DNA from: Bacillus mojavensis RO-H-1 = KCTC 3706
Lineage (GTDB): Bacteria > Bacillota > Bacilli > Bacillales > Bacillaceae
DNA length: 64,000 bases
Assembly (NCBI RefSeq): GCF_000245335.1
Contig: NZ_JH600294.1
Location: forward strand, 1 to 64,000
Reading direction: 5' to 3'
The position numbers and the translations under genes were made by a program. The notes under the pieces are model-generated. The model saw nothing but the letters and a program-made list of their open reading frames with translations, was not told the DNA's origin and searched no databases. Of this stretch, positions 43,445 through 51,852 are shown in pieces. Positions within the stretch are counted from its first letter, which is position 1. Every line of letters begins with the position of its first letter.

Positions 43445-43600
43445 TTATTGTGCAGATTCGTAATCCATTCCTTGTTCACTGTCAGAAATGCCTTGAGTTG
43501 TGGGGTCAACCACAATTCCCATTGCAATTAAAAAAGTTAGAAGTGCATTAAATTTCTCTGTCAAATTGTCAACAAATACAATCAAGTCATATATCGTACA
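43445..43600 (-). pseudogene. Fragment of an SPP1-type phage holin
   Basis: The minus-strand frame ending at TTA 43445-43447 reads YDLIVFVDNL, then NALLTFLIAMGIVVDPTTQG and ISDSEQGMDYESAQ. This is the second membrane helix and C-terminal tail of SPP1/PBSX-like (XhlB-type) holins. The N-terminal half is missing. It marks former prophage material. Confidence 0.65.
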
Positions 43601-44420
43601 CGAATAACATGCTTATCGTAAAAATTAAAAAAGAGTTTAAAAAGGCGATAAACATAAGGATATATGCTAATTTGATTGGTGAATAGGGATTAAACGATCG
43701 TAAAACATAAGAGAGAGTAGAGGGAAGTGGCTGCTTTAAGTAAATATTGAAGAAATAGGAGGAATTATAAGAGAGAAAAACATTGGCACTATACGGTTTT
43801 ACGATAGCGATTACGATGTAGAATAGGGTGATTTTTTTGAGGCGGAATTAGGAAAATGAAAATTTGGGTAGGGTGTGGAATGAAAGTGCTATAGGCACGT
43901 TTGTTTTTGAGTATTTAGATGTAAATATGCCCCCATATATTTGGTAGTTAAATCTCCATATAATAGCTCTTATACCTGCATTTTAGTTAAATATAATGGA
44001 TATGATCTGATGTTTTATGAGTGCTTATATAAATGTGAAAATCAAGAATGTTTTTTAAAAAAACAAAATGATTTCTGGCTTGAGTAGAGTTTTCGTAACA
44101 GGAAAGATGAAAACGAACACTTATTTTATACTTTTATAAGAAATAGTTGTTCTGATGAAGCACTGCATATATTCAATCTTGTCTTTAATAATGAAGATGG
44201 AGAGTCCATCGTTTTTCATGTATGGAGGCTTGTATTTTAAAGACGAACCTTATACAGCAATCACATCAATGGTATGATCAATTACTTATATTGCAGCTAA
44301 GGGTGAATCAGTCGAGACCATTGAGGATCTCAGCGAGTAACAGAAAAGAAGGAATTAGGGAAAGTTGATATTGCATTTGATTTCTTACTTATGAGACCAC
44401 ATAGTGGAAAACTTTTCTTT
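43590..44420. other. Degenerate tract with several gene remnants
   Basis: On the minus strand 43590-43760 reads as a small membrane protein tail (NIYLKQPLPSTLSYV, IAFLNSFLIFTISMLF). On the plus strand 43770-44240 gives broken protein-like pieces (SSYTCILVKYNGYDLMFYEC, then HIFNLVFNNEDGESIVFHVW) that may be an immunity protein. At 44250-44412 a decayed relative of the gene at 46294 is seen (AAKGESVETIED, then GKVDIAFDF). None is intact. Confidence 0.35.
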
Positions 44421-44464
44421 TTAAATAAGAATAATAGAAGGGAGCAAAGCTCCCTCTCTAATGG

Positions 44465-44746
44465 CTAAAGTTTACGACCTTCATAATATGCTGTCCAAGT
44501 TCCATCGCTGTTTTTATTGATTCTTTTCAGGAACCAAGTGATTCCTTCCGCATCGGTATGCGTATTAATAAAGATGCCGGAGTCATTTGTTTCTTCTTTT
44601 GTATAAAGTTTAGCTTTGAAATCACTTGAAGCAACACTATTATTTTCAGAATGTGCACCATCTGGACTAGCAGCAAAAGCAGGGACAGCTGATACCAGCA
44701 AAGCAAGGGATAAAGCAGAACCAGCTAAAACTTTTTTCATTCTCAT
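44465..44746 (-). CDS. LCI-like secreted antimicrobial peptide precursor
   Basis: The 93-residue precursor has a signal peptide (MRMKKVLAGSALSLALLVSA, cleavage near AFAAS) and a mature domain ending GITWFLKRINKNSDGTWTAY, then YEGRKL. The W-[FI]-x-K...G-x-W...Y pattern is that of LCI, a beta-sheet antimicrobial peptide of Bacillus. The start is ATG 44746 after AAAAGGAG. It is intact, and a frameshifted relative lies at 45659-45932. Antimicrobial activity is inferred from the family. Confidence 0.7.
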   Translation of the reverse strand: MRMKKVLAGSALSLALLVSAVPAFAASPDGAHSENNSVASSDFKAKLYTKEETNDSGIFINTHTDAEGITWFLKRINKNSDGTWTAYYEGRKL

Positions 44747-44759
44747 TTTAAACACTCCT

Positions 44760-45120
44760 TTTGTTTTTTAATACACTTGTATTTTTATATGTAATACAAA
44801 AATATCCAAGGGTTTTTTGTTAAAATTTGGTGAACTTCGTTTAAATATATAAATCCGCCCAGATGCCTGCTGCTCTAAATGCGGCTGCACAAGGGTGTTA
44901 AGGAGGAAATAGCGTGAAAATAGGAGGATCTCCTCAACAGAAAGTAAACCATGTGCATTATGCTTTAGAAAACTGATACATATAAAATCTATGAACAATC
45001 CAACATAGCTATAAAAATTCTCTGTGTGATACAGAAGATAGAAAGTATTTTCACAAAGTAGATATGAAAAACATGGCTTCATTCGTTTTAAAAACGATCA
45101 AAAGAGATGTATAGGAGGAT
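44760..45120. other. Non-coding or degenerate stretch
   Basis: A short Cys-rich piece (near 44865-44905, CSKCGC) and an RBS-like AGGAGGATG at 45114 before the next gene are all that can be seen. Confidence 0.3.
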
Positions 45121-45125
45121 GCGCA

Positions 45126-45622
45126 ATGAACACAGCATTCAGAGTATGGGACGGCGAGCATATGCATTATCGGGATGATAAAGGAAGGAGCCTAACCATC
45201 GATGGTGAGTGGGTATTGCGTCGTCAGTGTAATGGTGTTTTGGTTTGTGTCACCAACAGCTCTACAGCGGCACTTATGACGGAAACTAATCAAAGAGTAA
45301 TATGCAAATATGAAAATAATGTATGCGGGTGAAATCGTCAAGCAGAAGGAAACGGAGCTATGGAATCCATACAGGGCGGGAACATTCATCGGAGAAATAA
45401 GATTGCTGGAAGGCTATGGTACATCGTTAACGAGAAAAAGAAAGAAGCACGTCTGTTATTTTCGAAGACAGCAACAAACAAAATTATCGGCGATATTATC
45501 AAAATCCTGAGTTATTGAAGGGCGCGGTCGAAGATATTATTTGTCCTAGCTGCGGCGAAAGTGAATTAGAACTATGGGCATATGGATATTTACAAATGTT
45601 CTGAATGCGGAAGACGATGAAG
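45126..45622 (+). pseudogene. YopX-like phage protein with zinc-ribbon end, frameshifted
   Basis: The start (MNTAFRVWDGEHMHYRDDKG) is that of YopX family proteins of SP-beta-type phages. After a TGA near 45330 the frame changes and continues through the YopX core (MYAGEIVKQKETELW, then IIGDI) and a C-terminal zinc-ribbon-like end (CPSCGES, then CSECGRR) in further frames. At least three single-base breaks are needed, so the gene is decayed. Confidence 0.6.
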
Positions 45623-45658
45623 TTAAAAAAGGGAGCCAGAAGCCCCAAATTACGATCT

Positions 45659-45932
45659 TATATTCGTACACCTTCGTAGTGGCCAATCCAATGTCCTTCC
45701 GAGACTATTGTAATACTTTTTAAATCCAGCGGATTCCGTCTTTTTCAAATGTGTTGGCAAAAATACCTGTAGTGCTAGGCAGATCCCATGTGATAGCTTG
45801 AGCTTTAAAATCATCACTTACAACAGTTGCTATTTTCTGATCCGGGCTTGTACTTGCAGCGAACGCTGGAGATGCTGAAACAAGTAAACCTACAGATAAT
45901 GCGACACATGTTAATGCTTTTTTGTAACTCAT
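45659..45932 (-). pseudogene. Second LCI-like antimicrobial peptide gene, one-base frameshift
   Basis: From ATG 45932 a signal peptide (ALTCVALSVGLLVSASPAFA) and mature region lead to KDGIRWI, then TAA at 45720-45722. Adding one base in the T/A run there restores LKSITIVSEGHWIGHYEGVR, which lines up residue by residue with the end of the intact LCI-like gene at 44465 (W-x-L-K-x-I...S-x-G-x-W...YEG). The restored stop is at 45659-45661. The signal peptide also resembles that of the first gene, so the two are paralogues. Confidence 0.65.
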
Positions 45933-46293
45933 GTAAAATCCCCCATTTCTATAGTTTTTTTCTACAACCACATTATATGGTTTTGTGGATTAGGGAAGTA
46001 GCGAAATTGTTTCCATATATATATGGAAATTGTGTGTCGGTTAATGTCATTTGGATGTGGATATTAAGATGTTTATAGAATTATTTCTATTGAAATCTGT
46101 AAGGGGGGTTTAATGACGATTACAGTATGAATAATAAGAAGCTATAGCGATTTTTGATTTTTACTTTGGGATCACATGGTCAACAGATAGAGGAAGTACT
46201 GTTCCTTAAAGACAATCTCCTTATTTCAGCTGAGTATAGGATACATTTAAACCTATAAAGAATAAAAATAAAATAGATGTGGATGGCATATGA

Positions 46294-46503
46294 GTGATAA
46301 AGACGAATCTGCATAGCAACTACGTAAATGAGATTATTGGTGAATATTATGCTGCTAAAGGATATTCAGTCCAGAGTATGGATCGTCAGGAAAATGGCCA
46401 ACTAATTATTGTTGTGCAGCGAGAAATAGAGGAAATGGAACCTGAGAAAGTTGATATTGCATTTGATTTCATACATAAGAGACCAATAGAAAGGGGCACT
46501 TAG
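46294..46503 (+). CDS. Small hypothetical protein
   Basis: A 69-residue alpha/beta protein (YYAAKGYSVQSMDRQENGQ, ending KRPIERGT) starts with GTG at 46294, with only a weak Shine-Dalgarno sequence. A decayed relative at 44250-44412 shares AAKG.SV and VDIAFDF, suggesting a duplicated phage-type gene. Its function is unknown. Confidence 0.45.
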   Translation: MIKTNLHSNYVNEIIGEYYAAKGYSVQSMDRQENGQLIIVVQREIEEMEPEKVDIAFDFIHKRPIERGT

Positions 46504-47836
46504 CATAAAAAAGGAAAAGAGTTAAAATTCTTTTCCATGAGGTGTTTTCCTTAACCGATTCGCAATAAGCCCATTAAGTTTACTGCAATAGATACCAAAA
46601 CAATGATCAAAGCGATCTCAAGTAAGATGAAGGAGTTGATAAATACCTAACATTAGAGCTATAAAGATTGCTCCTAAGACAATTAGAGATTTTTTTAGAG
46701 AAATCCTCTGAATAGGTAGCTGCTTTAAATAATGAATTTGAAAACGAAACAAGAGTAAGGGTTTGATTCGAAGGCAATCGCATAAAAACATTTGAAAAAG
46801 AAACTGTTAGATACTATACGACAAGCTGAACAAGTCTAAATAAAAGATAGTTTTTTAACTAAACATATAAGGATGGATCGTTATCGGAAAAACACACGTA
46901 TCGATAACGATCTTAGAAGGATGATTTAGTTTCTATGGCGGCGTCTTTCTTCGAAGTGATCTGGATACTCATTCTGTTTTGATTTGGACTTGAATATAAA
47001 CCTTACAGCAGCTAGTGTATAATCCATGACTTTATAAAAAGTCCAATTCGCAAAATAATTCAGAAGAAATCTCATTACATTTCACGTCCGAGACAAAATG
47101 TACAATCTCTCGAAAGGCATAGTATGAAGTGCCGTTCATTATTAAAAAGTGAAATGAAATATAAGAAACTAAAAAGGACTTAAAAAAATCACATTAGATT
47201 ACATCGTTTTATTGTTGTCTTTTGGATTCATCCTTCAACTTCTGCGCATTGTAACAGGAAGCTTATAAGCGTCAATCGCTTTTCATCTAGCCTTCCTCGA
47301 AAATTCTCGGTTCTTCGTTCTGCAGGAGGATGATCGCTTTATTACCTATGAAGAAATTGTTCCAGGAACAGGAGCGCTGTTTGTGATCTTTTTTATGTTG
47401 CTTATTGTCGGTACGCTGCTATTAATATCTGTTGCAATAACTCGCCGAAATGCTATTCAATGGTTTAAGAATAAGAAAGATACCCAAGGTGTTTGATTTC
47501 TGAATAAAACAGCAGTTTTAATGAGACATAAATCTCTTGGCACAATAAAGGGAATAGTACGGAGAGATTGCCATGAAAATCTTAAACTTTATAACAGAAA
47601 GGTTAAAATCAAAGATGTTGGAATAAGCCTACTCTGACAAGGGATAAGGCACTTGTTATACAAGATGAAAAACCAAGTAAGCATGCTGATGAAGGGCGTG
47701 CTCTTTTTGAGGCTTAAAAACTGGATGGATATTATATTAATAAAAAAATATTTCACTCTGATATGCACATGGATTACTAATAGAGTGAAATAAATACATA
47801 CTTTACTGAAAATAACTTTCGTGAATATAATATTAT
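46504..47836. other. Degenerate tract with three gene remnants
   Basis: Minus strand 46556-46760 gives two frames of a small membrane protein (LKKSLIVLGAIFIALMLGIY, then ALIIVLVSIAVNLMGLL). Minus strand 46932-47063 gives NWTFYKVMDYTLAAVRFIFK with a basic tail. Plus strand 47205-47495 gives a membrane protein with one in-frame TAA (FHLAFLENSRFFVLQEDD, then PGTGALFVIFFMLLIVGTLL). No intact gene with an RBS was found. Confidence 0.35.
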
Positions 47837-47887
47837 TTGAGTGTTCTTTTTGTTGTGCAGGACAGAAAATTAAAAAATGAAGGAGGG

Positions 47888-49106
47888 ATGGTTAACAGGT
47901 ACTACTGTGTGAAATGTCCTAAAACCATTAAAAGTTCATATGAGTTATTGGTGTTCGATCAAAAAAATGATCCTTTTATGCCTCTTACAGAATATTATGC
48001 AGACTGTGTAAAAGATATTCTGTGAACACTGCTAAGTCATATTTAAATCGGTTAATGACATGGGTGGGAGTGGCAAGTACCAATCAATTACTTGAGATGA
48101 AGTGGGATAGTAATCCTGAGATGGTTCGTGTGGCAGTGGAGTATTATTTAATGGATAAGTTGGGGTGTAAAGTTGCTGCGGAGGACTCTATTTATATGTA
48201 AACCTCACTTACAAGAGTCCATTAACTGTAAAGTCCTTTCTTTCTGCAACGAAATCATTTTATAAATTTACTTGTAGAGCAAGGCTTTATAAATTTGATA
48301 ACCCTTTAATTGATATTCAATCAGTTATTAATTCGGCATATTTTAATAAAAGTGGAGAACGTTTAGATGCTCCACGGATGCCGGAAATAAGTGGTACAGA
48401 GGAACCGATTTCCTATAGAAAGATCACTGATTCGTATTTCAAAATGGGGGCAAGTGAATGGGAGCCGCACATAATTAATGATTCATATCTTCCGGATCGA
48501 GTGTTAGAAGCAGGACATGCAGTAGGTTGGACACTCCGAGAAAAAATTGTTACCCTCATGCTTTTCGAGACAGGTGCCAAAGTATCTGAGGTTGTAGAAC
48601 TTTTGATTGGAGATTATCGAAAAGCAAAAAGAGAAACGGAAGCAATGACATTTAGCAAGGGAAGTTATGGAAAACGTGTGAAATACATTCAGTTTAGTCC
48701 GAATACAGCAAAATTATTGAAACATTATATAAATCATGAACGCATTAAATACACTAAATGTTCTAAAAAACTAAATGACTTGAATGATAATGTTCTAATT
48801 TTTGTAAATTATCGCGGAACAGGTTTGAAAAGAGAAGCATGGTTTTATCATTGGAATAAGGCTATGAAATACAACGGTCTAAAATTAAATCCCCATAAAG
48901 CAAGGCATTGGTTTGTTACAACCAGAATGAAAATGATTTACGAGAGGGCAAAGGATGAAAGTGAATTTCACAGTATAAAGAGCAGCTGATTGTTTATATG
49001 AAGTGGCGTCACCAGGATACTGTTAAAGCTTATGAACATTACTTTAATCAAGAAGAAGTGCGCCTCATCCAATTAGATATGCATGAGAAAACGAAACATA
49101 AATGTA
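47888..49106 (+). pseudogene. Tyrosine recombinase (Tn554-TnpB-like integrase), frameshifted
   Basis: A start at 47888 (MVNRYYCVKCPKTIKSS after AAGGAGGG) and pieces in other frames give the N-terminal core-binding region (NTAKSYLNRLMTWVGVAS). The long open part at 48378-48989 contains the catalytic domain (LMLFETGAKVSEV with the usual Arg position replaced by Lys, and HKARHWFVT with the His-x-x-Arg/His box). After another frame change comes KWRHQDTVKAYEHYF with the Tyr. It reads as a Tn554-family or phage integrase. At about 49106 it is fused in frame to an MFS gene fragment. Confidence 0.65.
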
Positions 49107-49999
49107 CATTGGGACTGTTACAGCCCATCTATGCTAGCATTTCTTTTTCCCTGCTCCCTGATATTTGTAAAGAAGAGGAACTTACTCAGGCAAATGGATT
49201 ATTAGATGCTACCATTCGCCTTATGAGCTTTATAGCTCCCGGAGCTACATCTTTGTTACTACTAGTAAGTCCTATACATTTTATGTATGTATTTTCATCT
49301 ATTATGTTCTTTATCAGTTTTCTTTCACTATTACAGATTCCTATAAGAAGTACAGAAAAAGTGGCTACCTGGTCAAAAAGGTTTTGGTGGGCTGAAATGA
49401 AGACAGGATACCGTATATTCTTCAAGTATCTTTTTCTCTTAAAATTGTCTCTTCTTTCCTCCACCGTCCAGTTTGCAGTAGGAACAGCAATGGTTATTGG
49501 TATTCCGTTTATAAAAGGAGAACTTAACGGTCACTCATGGGAATATGCATCTTTTCTGGTGCTTTCCCAATCGGCTATGCACTCGGAATGGTCTTACTTA
49601 CGCGGGTTCCTAAAACACCTCAAACTATGTATCTTGGTTTAATAGGAGGAGGTCTCTCCTTTGTCCTATTATTCTTTGTTCATTCCATACCGTTAGCTTG
49701 GATATGTGAGTTATTCGGAGGGGATTGCTTTTCCACTTTTTAATGCTCAAAGTGCAGCCGTTTTTCAGCGTGAAGCTCCTAAAGATCGCCTACCCCAACT
49801 TAGTGCTGTACGTTTGCTCTTTCTCCGAATTACTATGCCAATAGGCATAGTGTTCGCATCGTCATCCTTCTTACATATGAATATAAGGCAGACATATGGA
49901 ATTGCCGGTTTAATAATTATCTAACCAGGATTATTCTATTTATTTTCTTCACTGTTTCAAAGCAAACTAACAGTGAAGAAAGAGAAGAAGACAAGTTGA
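49107..49999 (+). pseudogene. MFS efflux transporter, N-terminally truncated and frameshifted
   Basis: Three frames in succession read as the C-terminal two-thirds of an MFS multidrug or macrolide-type exporter: LLPDICKEEELTQANGL and RLMSFIAPGATSLLLLVSPI (first), GYALGMVLLTRVPKTPQTMY (second), and EGIAFPLFNAQSAAVFQREA (third). The first helices are missing; instead the frame is continuous with the integrase end (ORF 48998-49642), a chimera made by deletion. Confidence 0.7.
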
Positions 50000-50035
50000 T
50001 TACAAGAGTAATGTTTTAAAACAATAATTCCTCTT

Positions 50036-50072
50036 GAGTAGGTAGTCAGTTGATATTCTCTACCTACTCTTA
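50036..50072 (+). terminator. Hairpin after the MFS remnant
   Basis: GAGTAGGTAG pairs with CTACCTACTC. The T tail is weak. Confidence 0.6.
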
Positions 50073-50184
50073 TGTCTATATTTTTTGTTGCTATCCAAGT
50101 TTAAATCAAAAATCTTAATAATCTATTTCTTAATCTTGCTATAAGCACCCTCAATAACAGTTATTTGGTAAATATTGTATCACC

Positions 50185-50221
50185 ATGACCCATTTTTACA
50201 CGTATCTCGGCTGAACCCCCC
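50185..50221 (-). repeat. Solo end of a MITE-like element (IR copy 1)
   Basis: Read on the minus strand this begins GGGGGGTTCAGCCGAGATAC and continues to GGGTCAT. It matches the terminal repeats of the element at 51853-52129. It abuts the IS6 fragment at 50222, so the IS6 element was cut by it. Confidence 0.75.
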
Positions 50222-50797
50222 TATGGTCCTGTTCAATGAGATTGTTCAAATGCTTGATTGTACAATGAGTTGTATTTATATAAAAGCCTTGTTCTCTTAA
50301 TTTTTTAATGCGCAAAGTAATGCTGGTGCTTTGTCTGTAGTGAGAACCGCTGGTTCTCCAAACGTTTTAACCAATCTTTTCATAAAGGCATAGGCAGCCT
50401 GATGATCCCGTTTTTTACGAAGTTGAATATCCAATGTGTGCCCGTCTTTATCAATTGCATGATATAAATAACATAATTTTCCTTTGGCTTTTATATAAGT
50501 TTCATCTAGTTTCCAAGATAATTGAACGTTTTTATTTTTCTTCTTCCAAATTTGATAGATAAGGTTTCCATATTCATGAACCCAGCGCATGATGGTTGTT
50601 GGGTGAACCGATACACCACACTCTTTCAAGATTTCGGATACATCACGATAGCTTAAAGAAAAACGGCAATAGTAGCCGACGGCTACCAAAATAATATCCT
50701 TTTTAAACTGTTTTCCTTTAAAATACCCCAAATATCATTCTCCTGCTCACACTTTTTCTACAGGTTATCTCAGTTTAAAAATCTTTGCAACAGAACC
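50222..50797 (-). mobile_element. IS6-family element, left copy, 3'-truncated
   Basis: The right terminal repeat (GGTTCTGTTGCAAAGATTTT read on the minus strand) ends at 50797. The transposase starts at ATG 50731 (MGYFKGKQFKKDIILVAVGY) with the typical HTH and first catalytic Asp (WKLDETYIK, then YLYHAIDKDGHTLD and VLTTDKAPAL). It is frameshifted near 50297 and then cut at 50222, after LNNLIEQDHR, by the repeat end. The DDE Glu region is thus lost. A near-identical copy lies at 62635-63247 in the same orientation. Confidence 0.85.
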
Positions 50798-50985
50798 CTG
50801 TTTGCAAAATAATATCATGATGATAATGCTTCCACTTAAATAAATTTCACTTTTCCATACTGATCACGCACCTTTTTAAGAGTAATAGTATCAGTATGTC
50901 CAAGATTTAGAGATTACTTGCAATTATCTTAAATTTCCGCGCCAGAACCCTAAAATATGCCATAAATATACAAACCCTCTTTACT

Positions 50986-51122
50986 AACCATAATGTTCCA
51001 TGTTAATATTAACCATGTAAGAGATATGAACCATGAAATCCTCTATTTATATATTTAATCTCTTAATATATGAGATTAAATATTATTGATGAATATGAAG
51101 TGGGTAGTTAGTGTGCTATTAT
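50986..51122 (+). promoter_or_regulatory. Candidate promoter and operator of the lanthipeptide precursors
   Basis: A perfect 12-bp inverted repeat ATATTTAATCTC / GAGATTAAATAT (51051-51062 and 51072-51083) lies just upstream of an extended -10 TGCTATTAT (51114-51122). Spaced AACCATG-like repeats occur at 50986, 51011 and 51029. Placement before a promoter suggests an activator or repressor site, but no regulator gene is found in the cluster. Confidence 0.45.
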
Positions 51123-51146
51123 TCAGCTTCTCTTATGGAGGTGAAC

Positions 51147-51175
51147 AACTTTGTCCTGCTCGGCAGGATAAAGTT
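51147..51175 (+). other. 5' leader hairpin before lanA1
   Basis: AACTTTGTCCTGC pairs with GCAGGATAAAGTT across a three-base loop (one G-T pair). It ends six bases before the lanA1 RBS and has no T run, so it looks like an mRNA-stabilising leader stem rather than a terminator. Confidence 0.6.
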
Positions 51176-51195
51176 TATGAAAGGAGGTGATAACT

Positions 51196-51384
51196 ATGCA
51201 ATGGAAAAATCAAATGGAAAATCTTAATGCAGCCACATATAATCCGGTAGGTAGTGTATTATCTGAATTGACAGATACTGAGATGGATACAGTAGCTGGT
51301 GGTGCTCAAGCGCTAGGCTTTACGGATGGTAATTGTCTTACTACCATTACGGCTGATTGTACGCCTTGGCTATGGGGATGTTAG
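51196..51384 (+). CDS. Class II lanthipeptide precursor, copy 1
   Basis: The 62-residue precursor has a 36-residue leader ending in the double-glycine site TVAGG, and a 26-residue core (residues 37-62, starting AQALGFTDG) with three Cys (core positions 11, 19, 26), five Thr and no Ser. The leader resembles those of two-component alpha peptides (WKN...NPVGSVLSEL; compare lichenicidin and haloduracin). The core segment TTITADC resembles the lipid II-binding CTxTxEC motif of the mersacidin group with Cys to Thr and Glu to Asp changes. ATG 51196 follows AAGGAGGTGA ideally; LanM would dehydrate Thr and form MeLan rings. Confidence 0.9.
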   Translation: MQWKNQMENLNAATYNPVGSVLSELTDTEMDTVAGGAQALGFTDGNCLTTITADCTPWLWGC

Positions 51385-51457
51385 TGCAAATCTTAAGGAA
51401 TACCTTACTTTATTCTAGAGCAAGTTGATTCACAGTAGTAACAAGGAGGTGATAACC

Positions 51458-51646
51458 ATGCAATGGAAAAATCAAATGGAAAATCTTAATGCAGCCACAT
51501 ATAATCCGGTAGGTAGTGTATTATCTGAATTGACAGATACTGAGATGGATACAGTAGCTGGTGGTGCTCAAGCGCTAGGCTTTACGGATGGTAATTGTCT
51601 TACTACCATTACGGCTGATTGTACGCCTTGGCTATGGGGATGTTAG
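51458..51646 (+). CDS. Class II lanthipeptide precursor, copy 2
   Basis: This encodes exactly the same 62-residue precursor as copy 1, from an identical RBS. It arises from the 262-bp tandem duplication. Because the two cores are identical this is gene dosage, not a two-peptide system: no beta-type partner precursor is visible nearby. A long imperfect hairpin follows, which may limit read-through into lanM. Confidence 0.9.
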   Translation: MQWKNQMENLNAATYNPVGSVLSELTDTEMDTVAGGAQALGFTDGNCLTTITADCTPWLWGC

Positions 51647-51725
51647 TGCAAATCTTAAGGAATACCTTACTTTATTCTAGAGCAAGTTGATTCACAGTAG
51701 TAACGGAGTAGTGATCCGTTTAGGT

Positions 51726-51835
51726 TTGACATGGATTCTATCGGAGGGCATTCTGCTAATATTATCGAAGCATTGTAAATGGTGCTTACTGAGTATATAG
51801 CTTGAAATGCCCTCCGCTCCATGTAGTTGTGTCAA
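51726..51835 (+). other. Long imperfect inverted repeat after lanA2
   Basis: CGGAGGGCATT (51742-51752) pairs perfectly with AATGCCCTCCG (51806-51816), and the outer arms TTGACATGGA (51726-51735) pair with TCCATG and GTCAA (51818-51835). The loop is about 53 bases. It sits where class II lanthipeptide operons often carry an attenuator between lanA and lanM. Confidence 0.65.
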
Positions 51836-51852
51836 TTATCTACTTCTAAATT

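Larger units (their letters stand above)
51181..51704 (+). repeat. Tandem duplication, 2 x 262 bp, carrying lanA
   Basis: 51181-51442 and 51443-51704 are identical except for one base (T at 51195, C at 51457, just before the ATG). Each unit holds an RBS, the complete precursor gene and 57 bases of downstream sequence. Confidence 0.95.

Noticed and set aside
51196..51646. Interpreting the two precursors as a two-component lantibiotic
   Set aside because: The two genes encode identical peptides and there is only one lanM.
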